Source: Bacteroidetes bacterium UBA2475
Lineage (GTDB): Bacteria; Bacteroidota; Bacteroidia; B-17B0; Aurantibacillaceae
Direction of reading: 5' to 3'
Length of the DNA: 64,000 nt
Assembly: GCA_002342065.1 (NCBI GenBank)
Contig: DDPF01000013.1
Location: forward strand, 124,001-188,000
Shown here: positions 8,415 to 18,342 of the stretch, one piece after another
Layout of the letters: each line of letters starts with the position of its first letter
Position numbering within the stretch: position 1 is the stretch's first letter
Notes under the pieces: model-generated
Told to the model about the DNA's origin: nothing
Database searches by the model: none
Seen by the model: only the letters and a program-made list of their open reading frames with translations
Program-made: the position numbers and the translations under genes

Positions 8415-10748
8415 ATGAAATTCAATTGGTTATTTATTTTTTTGTTCTTTGTTTGCAATACGTTTTATGGGCAATCAAATAAAAAACTAGATTCATTAAT
8501 TGCTGTATTAGGAAAATCAAACGAAGATACCAATAAGGTAAACACGCTTCAAAAGATCGCTTTTCTATATCTTGAGGATGATAAAGAAAAAGCACTTACC
8601 TATTTAAATCAAAGTAAAATTTTAGCAGAGCAGTTAAAATTTAAAAGAGGCATGGCCAAGGCCTATCTTAATGTTGCTGATATACTTCGTTTAAAAACAG
8701 ATTATCCCGGCGCCAAACGTTACTTTTTAATGTCAATTGCCGTCAATTCTTCATTAAAGACCAATGAAAAAGCTTTGGCAAAAGCATATAACAATTTAGC
8801 AATGGTCTATGAGGAGCTATCTGACAATGATAGTGCGCTAGTTTGTTATTTAGCATCGTTAAAACATAAACAGAATTTAAATGATACGGGTGCAGTAGGT
8901 AATACTCTTTTAAATATTGGTGTTTTTTATTTACGCCAGTCAGAAATGAAAAAGGGTAGGGAATATTTTCAAAAAGCCATTGATTATAGCAGATCAATGA
9001 AGGATTCTGTTATCATGGCTAAATCCTATAATAACATGGCTTTGTATCATAAAAATTTAGGCGAATATGAAGACGCATTAAAATATAATTTTTTAGCATT
9101 GCGAATAAAAGAACTTACCAAAAAAGCCAAGAGTTCTATTTCTTCTTATGAAAATATTGGCAATGTTTATCTGGCGATAAAAGATTACAAAAAAGCAAAC
9201 GAATATTATCTTAAAGGTTTAAAGGTAGCTATTGATATTCATTCTGAAGACGCCATAGCCTCTGTATACAGTAAGATCGGGCTTGTGTTTTATGAAGTAA
9301 ACAATCTTGATTCTGCAGAATGGTATTACAGCAAAGCAAAAATTACCTTTGAAAAAACAAATGACATACAGGCATTAGGTATCATTTACAATAACCTTGG
9401 TAATTTATATAAAGACAGGGGAGATAATGCTAAAGCTAAGGATTATATTGAAAGATCTCTTGCAATAGATAGGAAAAGAAATAACCGTAAAGGAATCACG
9501 GCATGTTTATCAAACCTTGGCTTGGTTTATGGAAAATTAAAAGATTATAAAAATGCTGAGCGGGTTTTAAAGGAAGCTATAGCTCTGTCGTATGAAATTA
9601 ATTATCTGCAAGGCGTTAAAGAAGCCTGTATTATCCTTTCAAATATATACACTTTGCAAAATAAATTTGAACTGGCCTTAAAGTATTACACTAAACATAC
9701 TGAGATAAAAGATTCATTACTTTCAGAAAATAATTTAAAAAATTTAAATGAATTAGAAACAAAGTATGACACCGAAAAAAAAGAAAGAGAAATATTAAAA
9801 CTTTCTTATGAAAGAAAACTAGGGGAGAGTGAACTGAAGCAGCAAAAAGAGGCTTCACAAAAACGCAGCATTTATTTTATTTTCGGAATTTCGTTTGTTC
9901 TAATAATTGCAGTCCTGCTTACGATTGGTTTTGTTCAAAAACGTAAGAACAACATAGTATTATCACAACAAAAGCATTTACTTGAAGAAAAAAATAAAGA
10001 GATCACGGATAGTATCACTTATGCAAAGCGTTTACAGCAAGCCATTTTGCCACCGGCACATTTTATTGATGCTTTTTTGCCTGATAACTTTGTATTCTAT
10101 AAACCAAAAGATATTGTTGCCGGCGATTTTTATTGGATGCATGCTTCAGACAGATTGATACACATTGCCGCTGCTGATTCTACCGGTCATGGTGTGCCGG
10201 GTGCAATGGTGAGTATTGTTTGTAGCAATGCTATGGATAAGGCAGTAAAAGAATTCCGATTAACGGATCCCGGAAAGATATTGGATAAAACAACCGATCT
10301 TGTTTTAGAAACTTTTGCGAAGAGTGGAGATGAGATTAAAGACGGAATGGACATTTCGTTACTCTGTATTGATAAACAAGCTAAGAAAATAATTTGGAGT
10401 GGAGCAAATAATCCTTTATGGTTTATTTTGCCAGGTGCCACTGAATTGACCCAGATAAAAGCAGATAAGCAGCCTATTGGTAAAAGCGATAACAGGAAAC
10501 CTTTTACAACACGAGAAATAGATTATAAAACGGGTACAATATTTTATTTAATAACCGATGGTTATGCCGATCAGTTTGGTGGACCAAAAGGCAAAAAATT
10601 TAAGTATAAACAATTAGAAGAATTATTGCTTCTGATTCATCAACAACCCTTAAATAAGCAATTACTAAAGCTGGATGAGGAATTCATTAAATGGAAAGGC
10701 AGCCTTGAGCAGGTAGACGATGTTACTGTAATGGCAATAAAAGTTTAA
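8415..10748 (+). CDS. TPR-repeat sensor with SpoIIE/PP2C-type serine phosphatase domain
   Basis: This 777-residue protein has a signal peptide (1-20), about ten tetratricopeptide repeats (about 30-440) and a coiled segment. One membrane span (about 484-507) comes next, then a cytoplasmic SpoIIE domain (about 530-777). Phosphatase motifs are visible: GDFYWMH, ADSTGHGVPGAMVS, LITDGYADQFGG and the final QVDDVTVMAI, which carry the metal-binding aspartates. Such proteins probably sense through extracytoplasmic TPRs and dephosphorylate a serine on an anti-sigma antagonist or another cytoplasmic protein. No STAS or anti-sigma gene is adjacent. A 93-residue relative of its C-terminus lies at 43.1 kb. 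Confidence 0.88.
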   Translation: MKFNWLFIFLFFVCNTFYGQSNKKLDSLIAVLGKSNEDTNKVNTLQKIAFLYLEDDKEKALTYLNQSKILAEQLKFKRGMAKAYLNVADILRLKTDYPGAKRYFLMSIAVNSSLKTNEKALAKAYNNLAMVYEELSDNDSALVCYLASLKHKQNLNDTGAVGNTLLNIGVFYLRQSEMKKGREYFQKAIDYSRSMKDSVIMAKSYNNMALYHKNLGEYEDALKYNFLALRIKELTKKAKSSISSYENIGNVYLAIKDYKKANEYYLKGLKVAIDIHSEDAIASVYSKIGLVFYEVNNLDSAEWYYSKAKITFEKTNDIQALGIIYNNLGNLYKDRGDNAKAKDYIERSLAIDRKRNNRKGITACLSNLGLVYGKLKDYKNAERVLKEAIALSYEINYLQGVKEACIILSNIYTLQNKFELALKYYTKHTEIKDSLLSENNLKNLNELETKYDTEKKEREILKLSYERKLGESELKQQKEASQKRSIYFIFGISFVLIIAVLLTIGFVQKRKNNIVLSQQKHLLEEKNKEITDSITYAKRLQQAILPPAHFIDAFLPDNFVFYKPKDIVAGDFYWMHASDRLIHIAAADSTGHGVPGAMVSIVCSNAMDKAVKEFRLTDPGKILDKTTDLVLETFAKSGDEIKDGMDISLLCIDKQAKKIIWSGANNPLWFILPGATELTQIKADKQPIGKSDNRKPFTTREIDYKTGTIFYLITDGYADQFGGPKGKKFKYKQLEELLLLIHQQPLNKQLLKLDEEFIKWKGSLEQVDDVTVMAIKV

Positions 10749-10754
10749 TTTTTT

Positions 10755-10871
10755 TTACCACATAGACACTGAGAACACCAAGGATCACTATGAATTTTTT
10801 TTTATTAAAAAGGATAACAAGGCTTGAAAAAACTTAGTGTAACTCTGTGGCCTTTGTGTCTTAGTGGCTAA
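10755..10871. repeat. Imperfect long palindrome between convergent genes (type 1)
   Basis: The left arm begins ACCACATAGACACTGAG (10757 on). The right arm (10831-10871) read in reverse complement is TTAGCCACTAAGACAC and onward. The arms match over roughly 38 bases with scattered mismatches, around an A/T-rich centre of about 40 bases. It fills most of the gap between the convergent phosphatase and DUF3999 genes. The left arm is nearly the same as the arms of the element at 57201-57352. Confidence 0.7.
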
Positions 10872-10883
10872 AAGTGTAGTGCG

Positions 10884-12137
10884 TCACAAATTTTCGTCTT
10901 TCTTTGCTGCCATATCTTTTAATAGGCTTTTAGAGAAGAAAAAGATAACGATCGTTCCTACCCCTAAACACAACCATAAAAATTGTTTGGTCTCAAAAAA
11001 AGATTTTTGTTTTTCTTCAACCTTAACTGTAGACTGAGGAACTTGTTTAATAAAACCAATTGAGGCTTCTGGTAATAATTGAGGTATACTCGAAACAAAA
11101 TTGCTAAGATCGTATTCAGGTACTTTTAAAGCTCTGTTTCCAAAACGTAAATGGTATTTGTTACCTGCGTTTAAGTCACACACAATATAACTAGCCAACT
11201 GCTTACAGCTTATACTTTCAATTTCTAGAGGAGGATTATCCTTATTCTCAATTTCAATAAAAACTTCCTTTTCATTTAAATTCGGTACGTCAAAAAATAA
11301 AAGATCATCTGAACTTAAATTAAATTCAAATAACAGTTCGCGATACTTCTCAACCTTATCATGTTTTAATTTACGCTCACGGTTCGCATAAATAGCCGCG
11401 TGACGCATGTATAATCTAGGACTTTTTATTCTAAAATCGATCCTGTCTACTTCCTGGTTATTTGAGAAAGATAATTGAACAATTGTTTTTTTATTTATTT
11501 TATCCTCTGTAATTGATTTTGTAAAAACAACTTCATTATGTTTACCTGCAATAACTGAGTTTCTAAACCAACCTGCTTTATTGATCTTTAAAGGTTGTGC
11601 ATGCCAGTCATCTACTAAAAGCCTAAAGTAACTATAATTATTCATTGGGAAATAAATACACTTGTATGTATTAGTATACACTTCATTATAGGCTAAGGTC
11701 AATTCCTGCGATGCGCTTACGCTATACCATTGTTTCATGTCCTCGCTGCCTTCAATAGCGCAATATTTATAAGCATCTGAATTATTGATGTTAAAAGCAA
11801 TATTGCTGATCTTATCTTTATTCGGGTTATGGATGATTATTTCTGAATAGCTGTTAAAATGTTTTTGCGATACAATTGTGTACTCAACAAAATCAGATTT
11901 TGCTTTTAATAACGGCTCGCTTAAAACTACATAAGGCACTTCTTGCAACGAAGAATCATGAATTCGTGTGTCATGAAGGTCAGAAGTCATATATTGCTTT
12001 ATATCCGGGTTAAGCGGGATCTTATACAGTCCGCTCGTTTTTATGTTCTCAATTACAGCCTGGTGCGAATAGGATTGCGCGTTAATTTTACAAATGCTAC
12101 CTGTAATTAAAATTAAAATATATAATATGTTCTTCAT
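10884..12137 (-). CDS. DUF3999 family protein
   Basis: This 417-residue protein has a signal peptide (1-21, ending KINAQ), a large beta-rich extracytoplasmic region and a single C-terminal membrane span (about 385-405, LWLCLGVGTIVIFFF) with a short basic tail. The layout and sequence match DUF3999, which is usually encoded beside DUF2339 membrane proteins, as here, with 18 bases between the genes. Function is unknown; a polysaccharide or envelope role is often suspected from the topology, but nothing in the sequence proves it. Confidence 0.75.
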   Translation of the reverse strand: MKNILYILILITGSICKINAQSYSHQAVIENIKTSGLYKIPLNPDIKQYMTSDLHDTRIHDSSLQEVPYVVLSEPLLKAKSDFVEYTIVSQKHFNSYSEIIIHNPNKDKISNIAFNINNSDAYKYCAIEGSEDMKQWYSVSASQELTLAYNEVYTNTYKCIYFPMNNYSYFRLLVDDWHAQPLKINKAGWFRNSVIAGKHNEVVFTKSITEDKINKKTIVQLSFSNNQEVDRIDFRIKSPRLYMRHAAIYANRERKLKHDKVEKYRELLFEFNLSSDDLLFFDVPNLNEKEVFIEIENKDNPPLEIESISCKQLASYIVCDLNAGNKYHLRFGNRALKVPEYDLSNFVSSIPQLLPEASIGFIKQVPQSTVKVEEKQKSFFETKQFLWLCLGVGTIVIFFFSKSLLKDMAAKKDENL

Positions 12138-12155
12138 GTTCTTTGTTTTAAAATT

Positions 12156-14666
12156 CTATTCCTGTTTAGTATCTGTATCTGTTGGATCTGTTTGTGGTTC
12201 AATTGTTTTTTCTTTTCCATCATCAAGTAACAAAGCTTTTATTTTTTGATACATAAATGAAATGATCAATAGAACTACACCTAAAATAATAAATGCAATT
12301 ATTTTTCCGGCTTCCGAAGCATCTTTTATATCGTAAGTAAATAATTTTAAAAGCGTAATAGCAATTAATACCAGCGACATCACCCTAAACGTTTTGTTGT
12401 ATTTTTTCATACCAACAAAAAGAAACACAAACGCAAGCAGTCCCCATAATATTGGAAAGCCTATCTTTACAATATGGGTCTCAACCGAGTCTATTTCCAT
12501 TAATTTACTTGTGTATTCATAATCGTTGGTATTAAATACATTTATGAGGTTCAGTTTTAAAACATGTAAAATAAGTTCCACACTTGCCAGGTAAACAATG
12601 GCAATAGAAGACAATATGCTATTCAATACTCTTGTATTTGAAATGAACGAATCCTTTTTATGGATAGTCTTGTACATTCTGACTGCGATGAATATTGCAG
12701 CGGCAATAGAAACATAATGAAAGATAAAACCAACATTATACATTTCTGTTGTAAGTAACTGGTCTGTAAATTCTGCAATTGGCAACCATGTAAAACCTAA
12801 AAGGAAAACAGCAAGACTTATAAAATTAAAGATATACAAAGTCACTTGTGTGCCTTTATTTTGAATTTTAGCAGCAGCAATATTTAAGATCGCTAAAAAG
12901 ACTATATGATACACATGTATGAGTATAGCCACATTTAACGAACCGCTGAACCATTCGCCAACCTGATATCCAACTTCTAATAAGCCTGTAATATAAAGCA
13001 ATGCAATAAAACCAACTTTTAAAACAGCCGCATAATTTTTTGGATTGAATGGAATACCAAGATATTTTATTGTTTCATTTTCTTTTCTTAATAATAAGGC
13101 AACGGCTAATAATGATAGTGATGAAACAATACCTGTTATAAATGCTTTGTTGAATAAGATAGCAACGTCATCTTCATGGTAGGTACCGTAAACATTTATC
13201 CAATCCATAAACAAACTAATGCACATTAAAAATGTAATTATTACCGACGCAAAACGGAATAATATAATTTGTGATTTTTGTGCTAACCAAATAAGCAGCA
13301 CCGCTTCAAGTGCCCAGAACAGTGTGATGTAATTGCCATGAAGCTGTATTGGCGCTGCGACAGTTATAAACGTTAAGGTTAAACCTATCATTAAGTAAAC
13401 CAACTTAACATCTGCTTTAAATTTCTTGTAGAGTAGGAATGAACAGATCAAATTAAATCCGGCAAGCAATACCGCAAAAATTCCTTTTAATTCAGGGTGA
13501 TAATAGCTTAAAATTTGCATTCCCGCTCCAAAGAACAAGAATGTATTACTGATTAAAATAGTAAGATCTAAAGCCGCAAATTTTCTTCTTTCTTTAATAT
13601 TGTTTATTATGTTCATTAAAATAAACACCACATAAAATATAGCACCAAATATTAAAGCGCCTTTGTAAGGAGCACTCTCTTGTCCTATACATTTTGCTTG
13701 TAACCAACCAAAATAAAGGATCATAGTTAAGCAATAAGCCAAAATATTAATAAGATTCCATTTACGCATATATGCTAGTATGAGCATGCCAATATCAAGA
13801 ATTAGGATGTAGGTAAATAATACCTGGTAATTGCCTTGCCCTGTGCTTACCATAAATGGTGTTGCAAAACCACCAATAATTGATAATGCTGCAAGTTCCA
13901 CACGATCGTAGACAATAGAGATGAACACAGAGAAAGCCGTTATTAAGAGCATAATAATAAAGGCTGTGGTTTGATCGAAAATGTGATACTGGTGAAAAGC
14001 AATTCCAATAGTGAAATAGAAAATGGAAATACCACCTGCAACAAGCACCGAGCTAAATGCTTTAAAATTCTTGCGTAACCGATGCGCAAAGCCTAAAACA
14101 ATACCACCACATAAAATACCAATACCCACACGTGCAATTTCGTTTATCCATTCTTTGTCAATAGCATACTTCACAAAGAAGGCAACTCCAATTACTAAAA
14201 TGGCTATACCAATTTTGCTTACAATGTTCTCACCAATAAATTTCTCAAGATCGGGATTGTTCTTCCTGAACTTAGAGTACCAGCCTTCGCTTGGTACCAC
14301 AGGTTTTATTGGTTGTTTTTGTGGTTGGTTTACCTGTACCTTAATTGGTTCATCCTGATTAACTATAACTTTTTCTACCTCTTTTTCAGGAGGCGGAATT
14401 TCGTCTTTTACAACAGGTGGATCAATGATCTTTGGAGGAACAATGGTTGTTTTAACCGGTGGAACAACTTTTTCAGGCTCTTCTTTAACTGTTTCGGTTG
14501 TAGTAGTAGTTTGTGTAGTTGTTTTTGGAGCCTGACTAAATTTAACAGTTTTAAGATAGTTCTCTATGTTGGTTAGTCGGTCTTCTGTCTTTTTTAATTT
14601 GGAGTTCTTAGTTATATGAAAAATAAAAAGTAGTATAATTATTACACACAATAAAAAAATTTCCAT
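12156..14666 (-). CDS. DUF2339 polytopic membrane protein
   Basis: This 836-residue protein has an N-terminal membrane segment, a Thr/Pro/Val/Lys-rich flexible linker (about 45-125), and then more than twenty predicted hydrophobic spans from about residue 150 to the end. The opening of the membrane domain (KFIGENIVSKIGIAILVIGVAFFVKYAIDKEWI) is characteristic of DUF2339. Function is unknown. It is the upstream gene of a two-gene operon with the DUF3999 protein, and the pairing suggests an inner-membrane complex with a periplasmic face. Confidence 0.85.
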   Translation of the reverse strand: MEIFLLCVIIILLFIFHITKNSKLKKTEDRLTNIENYLKTVKFSQAPKTTTQTTTTTETVKEEPEKVVPPVKTTIVPPKIIDPPVVKDEIPPPEKEVEKVIVNQDEPIKVQVNQPQKQPIKPVVPSEGWYSKFRKNNPDLEKFIGENIVSKIGIAILVIGVAFFVKYAIDKEWINEIARVGIGILCGGIVLGFAHRLRKNFKAFSSVLVAGGISIFYFTIGIAFHQYHIFDQTTAFIIMLLITAFSVFISIVYDRVELAALSIIGGFATPFMVSTGQGNYQVLFTYILILDIGMLILAYMRKWNLINILAYCLTMILYFGWLQAKCIGQESAPYKGALIFGAIFYVVFILMNIINNIKERRKFAALDLTILISNTFLFFGAGMQILSYYHPELKGIFAVLLAGFNLICSFLLYKKFKADVKLVYLMIGLTLTFITVAAPIQLHGNYITLFWALEAVLLIWLAQKSQIILFRFASVIITFLMCISLFMDWINVYGTYHEDDVAILFNKAFITGIVSSLSLLAVALLLRKENETIKYLGIPFNPKNYAAVLKVGFIALLYITGLLEVGYQVGEWFSGSLNVAILIHVYHIVFLAILNIAAAKIQNKGTQVTLYIFNFISLAVFLLGFTWLPIAEFTDQLLTTEMYNVGFIFHYVSIAAAIFIAVRMYKTIHKKDSFISNTRVLNSILSSIAIVYLASVELILHVLKLNLINVFNTNDYEYTSKLMEIDSVETHIVKIGFPILWGLLAFVFLFVGMKKYNKTFRVMSLVLIAITLLKLFTYDIKDASEAGKIIAFIILGVVLLIISFMYQKIKALLLDDGKEKTIEPQTDPTDTDTKQE

Positions 14667-14783
14667 AAGGTTTGGCTTTTGTTAGGATAAATATACAATA
14701 TTCGCCAAAATAGATACTATAATTTTAACTAACGTAGCCCTTTTTTTAGTAAGAAACAGAGTAAACTCTTCGCCATGTCTTTG

Positions 14784-14806
14784 ATTAACGCAAGATAAGC
14801 GTTAAT
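14784..14806. repeat. Inverted repeat in the DUF2339 upstream gap
   Basis: ATTAACGC (14784-14791) and GCGTTAAT (14799-14806) form a perfect 8-bp stem with a 7-base loop, just beyond the stop of the minus-strand gene at 14818. There is no T-run on that strand, so it is a weak terminator candidate or an operator-like palindrome. Confidence 0.4.
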
Positions 14807-14817
14807 ATTAAAATAAG

Positions 14818-15612
14818 TTAATTAGTTTTTTTTGTGGCAGGAGTTAATCCTTTGTTCACCCTTTCAACAATGGTAGCGGCAATTTTTGAGAAATGTTTAT
14901 CGATGATCTTTTTTGGGTTGTTTAAATTCACTGCAAACTCTTCTTCGGCAATACCAGAATTTATTTCTTTGGCATCATAAGTATAAACTGTATAGTGTAC
15001 TGTAATTTTTCTGTTGGCGTTACCATCACCCAATTCTGCGGGACCTTTAGAACCACCAGCTTTAATATCCAGTTGATTGATGAATACAAAAAGATCAGTT
15101 TTATATTTACCATAAAGTATAGGAACTACTTTTGGGTTAGTAATTTTCGCATTCATAAAACGTGTATCCGAATTACTTTCTACGTTTAACTGACCTTTTT
15201 CTATTTTTTTTTGTTCTTTTTCTTTTTTTGGTGGCTGATAATTTTCCTGGTCGGGCACCTTTTGAAATTCGTAAGTTAGGTATTGGTAAATGCCATCAAG
15301 ATCTTTTTTATACTTAGTGGTATCTTCCATAAGATCTACCACGTTAAATTTATTTGTTTTAAAGGCTTTAAGCAATTGCTCGTTCAAACCATCCCTGAAC
15401 TTGTATTTTATTTCTTTAGCGGTTAGTTTGGTCTCTGCGTTAATATTCTGGTCTATTTCGCCCATGTATAAACGCGTCTCGAAAGGAATAAGCATTACTT
15501 TGTGTGAAGCAGCAGTTTCCTTCTCATTTTTAGTTCCCGAGACTGTGGTGTTTTGCCCAATAAAATTTAGGACGAAAAAGTTCAAGCTTAAAAAGATTAT
15601 AAGTTTTTTCAT
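14818..15612 (-). CDS. Hypothetical secreted protein
   Basis: This 264-residue protein has a signal peptide (about 1-20, ending FIGQ). An alpha/beta segment (VMLIPFETRLYMGEIDQNI and onward) follows, then a lysine-rich stretch (PPKKEKEQKKIEKGQ), then a domain ending in ATIVERVNKGL. The opening VMLIPFE strand followed by an amphipathic region recalls periplasmic CsgG/LpoB-like domains, but the match is not strong enough to name. It lies 41 bases downstream of the rseP start-side operon's last gene end, on the same strand, so it could be cotranscribed with rseP. Confidence 0.65.
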   Translation of the reverse strand: MKKLIIFLSLNFFVLNFIGQNTTVSGTKNEKETAASHKVMLIPFETRLYMGEIDQNINAETKLTAKEIKYKFRDGLNEQLLKAFKTNKFNVVDLMEDTTKYKKDLDGIYQYLTYEFQKVPDQENYQPPKKEKEQKKIEKGQLNVESNSDTRFMNAKITNPKVVPILYGKYKTDLFVFINQLDIKAGGSKGPAELGDGNANRKITVHYTVYTYDAKEINSGIAEEEFAVNLNNPKKIIDKHFSKIAATIVERVNKGLTPATKKTN

Positions 15613-15653
15613 CTTTTATAATTTTCTTTTTAATTAAATTTTTAAGAGCAAAT

Positions 15654-16985
15654 TTAATCTCTCAACCAATCTGTATTTGCCCAAACCATTAAACCTAACA
15701 CAAGAAATAATCCAACATTATTGGCATAATAAACAACTTTATCAGATACTTTTTTACCTGTTACCATTTCCCATAAAATAAACATAATGTAACCACCATC
15801 TAACATAGGTATCGGTAAGAAATTCATGAAAGCCAATGCTAAAGATAAAAAGCCTGTGAACATCCAAAAGCTCTGCCAATCCCAGGTAGCATTCATTTGT
15901 TGTACCATTGTGTAAAATCCACCAACTTTTTTGTGTGCTTCTTTAACTGTAAATATTACTACAAATTGTTTTGCCTGCATAACTATTTGCTCCATGCCGT
16001 CTTTTACACCTTGTATAAATGCTTCGCCAATACCAAATTTTTGTTCTTCAATCTTCAGTTCCTTAACAGAACCCGGCCAAAAACCGAGAGTACCAATATC
16101 ACTTACCTGGCAAGTTGTTTTAACTGAGTCGGTACCTCTTAATAAGGTTAACTTGGCTTTGGTATTTTTATTAAGTACCAATTGCGTTTTTAATTCATCG
16201 TAATAAACTACAGGAACATCATTTACTGCAATTATGCGATCTTTAACTTTAAGGCCGGAATTGGCTGCAAAGCTTGTACTATCAATACCCGCAACAGTAG
16301 CAATAAATCTTGGTTCAACAAATTTTGATTTTTTAATACGTTTTAAGATCTTAGAGCGATCATCATCGTTAACAGGTAAAGAGAATTTTTTGCCATCTGC
16401 ATGAACACCTTCAATAGTTGTAACACCGTTCATGATGATCTCTAAAGGAATGCGGTGAATTGACTTTACTGGTTTACCATCTAAAGATGTTATAAAATCT
16501 CCATTTCTTAATCCTATTTCGTAAGCGGAGCTATCTACCATTAAACCATCAGGAATATTTGTAATAGGCAAAGTATCTTTTCCCCAAACGAATAAAGCCA
16601 TCCAAAAAATTAAAATACCTAGAACAAAATTCACAATAATACCGCCCATCATTACCAATAAACGTTGCCACGCTGGTTTGCTACGAAGTTCCCATGGCTC
16701 AGCAGGCTTGTCAATAATAGATTTATCCATTTGCTCATCAACCATACCGGCAATTTGAACATAGCCACCAAAAGGGAACCATCCTAAACCATATTCTGTA
16801 TCACCGATCTTTTTTTTGATCAATGCAAAATTCATGATGTTAGCAAAGGGGAATAAAAAATCGAAAAATAAATAGAATTTATCTACACGGCATTTAAATC
16901 TTTTGGCAAACCAAAAGTGACCAAATTCGTGAAGGGTTACAAGTATTGTAAGACTTAAAAATAACTGAGCAATTTTAATAAACAT
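15654..16985 (-). CDS. rseP: RseP-type intramembrane zinc metalloprotease (site-2 protease)
   Basis: This 443-residue protein has the zinc motif HEFGH at residues 19-23 within the first membrane span. It has PDZ-like regions (about 140-310) and the third motif NFLPIPMLDGGYIMF near residue 395, whose Asp is the third zinc ligand. Site-2 proteases cut anti-sigma factors and remnant signal peptides inside the membrane. The dxr gene lies 122 bases upstream on the same strand, an order frequent in bacteria. No anti-sigma factor gene is in the window, so the substrate is unknown. Confidence 0.9.
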   Translation of the reverse strand: MFIKIAQLFLSLTILVTLHEFGHFWFAKRFKCRVDKFYLFFDFLFPFANIMNFALIKKKIGDTEYGLGWFPFGGYVQIAGMVDEQMDKSIIDKPAEPWELRSKPAWQRLLVMMGGIIVNFVLGILIFWMALFVWGKDTLPITNIPDGLMVDSSAYEIGLRNGDFITSLDGKPVKSIHRIPLEIIMNGVTTIEGVHADGKKFSLPVNDDDRSKILKRIKKSKFVEPRFIATVAGIDSTSFAANSGLKVKDRIIAVNDVPVVYYDELKTQLVLNKNTKAKLTLLRGTDSVKTTCQVSDIGTLGFWPGSVKELKIEEQKFGIGEAFIQGVKDGMEQIVMQAKQFVVIFTVKEAHKKVGGFYTMVQQMNATWDWQSFWMFTGFLSLALAFMNFLPIPMLDGGYIMFILWEMVTGKKVSDKVVYYANNVGLFLVLGLMVWANTDWLRD

Positions 16986-17107
16986 AGTATGGTTTTAATT
17001 TTAGTAACTAATTACACCTTTAATTGTAATTAATTAAGCAGCTAAAGTTACAGTAATTTAGGCGGGTTTTAAAGGAAAAAGTGGCCGTTTTAAGTATTAT
17101 TATGAAC

Positions 17108-18262
17108 TTATAACTGTTGGTTGGCTAAAACCCTTGCTTCCTTGTCGCAGTCAATATATTGCTGGTAGTCAGGGTTTTTAATGTACTGGCATTTTTCCAT
17201 TGTATTGCCAACTACGTCGCTCATTTGTAAAAAGCCTATTTTATCTTCTAAAAATGCCTGCACAGCTACTTCGTTGGCAGCGTTTAACACACAAGGCATA
17301 TTGCCGCCTTTTTCTAATGCACTAAAGGCTAATTTAAGATTGGTAAATGTATCCAGGTCGGGCTTCTCAAAGGTTAATTGCGGGTAATTTAAAAAATCAA
17401 AACGTGGGAATTTATTTTTTATCCTGTGCGGAAAACCTATGGCATATTGTATCGGCAATTTCATATCAGGTAATCCCATTTGTGCTTTCATACTGCCATC
17501 TTCAAATTGTACAATACTGTGAATGATACTTTGCGGATGAACAATAACGTCAATTTTTGAAGTCTCCAGATTAAATAACCATTTTGCCTCTATCACCTCT
17601 AAACCTTTATTCATAAGGCTTGCAGAATCGATAGTGATCTTGGCACCCATGGTCCAGTTGGGATGTTTTAAAGCCTGAGCTTTTGTAACCTGTATAAGAT
17701 CTTTGCGTGTTTTTCCTCTAAACGGTCCACCACTAGCGGTTAAATAGATCTTCTCGATCTTATTTTCCCATTCGCCGGCAAGGCATTGAAAAATGGCGGA
17801 GTGCTCGCTATCTACAGGATAAATATTTACAGCGTTTTCTAAAGCTAATCGTGTTACAAGTTCTCCTGCCACAACCAATGTTTCTTTATTGGCAAGGGCA
17901 ATTTGTTTTTTATGTTTAATGGCATTAATGGTAGAAGCAAGACCCGCATAACCAACAACAGCGGCCAATACAAGATCTATGGTTTCCATCTCAACAATTT
18001 GTTCAACTGCTTTTGCGCCTGCAAATACTTTAATATCGGCTGAGCTAAGCGCTTCTTTTACCTGTTTGTATTTTGTTTCGTCGGCAATAACAACTGCATT
18101 TGGATTAAACTCCAAAGCCTGTTTTATTAAAAGTTCGGCATTGCCGTTAGCAACTAAAACCTCTGCCACAAAATGGTCGGGATTTTCTTTTATAACTTCC
18201 AGGGCCTGTGTACCAATACTTCCGGTGCTACCTATAATGGCTATGTTCTTCTTTTTTTCCAA
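17108..18262 (-). CDS. dxr: 1-deoxy-D-xylulose 5-phosphate reductoisomerase
   Basis: The enzyme makes methylerythritol phosphate from DXP with NADPH, the first committed step of the MEP pathway. The sequence shows the Rossmann motif IGSTGSIGTQAL, ALANKETLVVAGEL, PVDSEHSAIFQCL, TASGGPFRG, and the metal/substrate segment ITIDSASLMNKGLEVIEA. No ATG lies near the N-terminus. I chose the TTG at 18262 because it gives the usual short start before the Rossmann strand; a TTG at 18283 would add seven residues. It is upstream of rseP on the same strand and complements ispE at the start of the window. Confidence 0.93.
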   Translation of the reverse strand: MEKKKNIAIIGSTGSIGTQALEVIKENPDHFVAEVLVANGNAELLIKQALEFNPNAVVIADETKYKQVKEALSSADIKVFAGAKAVEQIVEMETIDLVLAAVVGYAGLASTINAIKHKKQIALANKETLVVAGELVTRLALENAVNIYPVDSEHSAIFQCLAGEWENKIEKIYLTASGGPFRGKTRKDLIQVTKAQALKHPNWTMGAKITIDSASLMNKGLEVIEAKWLFNLETSKIDVIVHPQSIIHSIVQFEDGSMKAQMGLPDMKLPIQYAIGFPHRIKNKFPRFDFLNYPQLTFEKPDLDTFTNLKLAFSALEKGGNMPCVLNAANEVAVQAFLEDKIGFLQMSDVVGNTMEKCQYIKNPDYQQYIDCDKEARVLANQQL

Positions 18263-18342
18263 TTCAACTGCAATAATCAACAAATTTTTTTAGCTGTTAA
18301 AACTATTTTTTGCACAATGAATAATCAATTGTAAATTTGACC

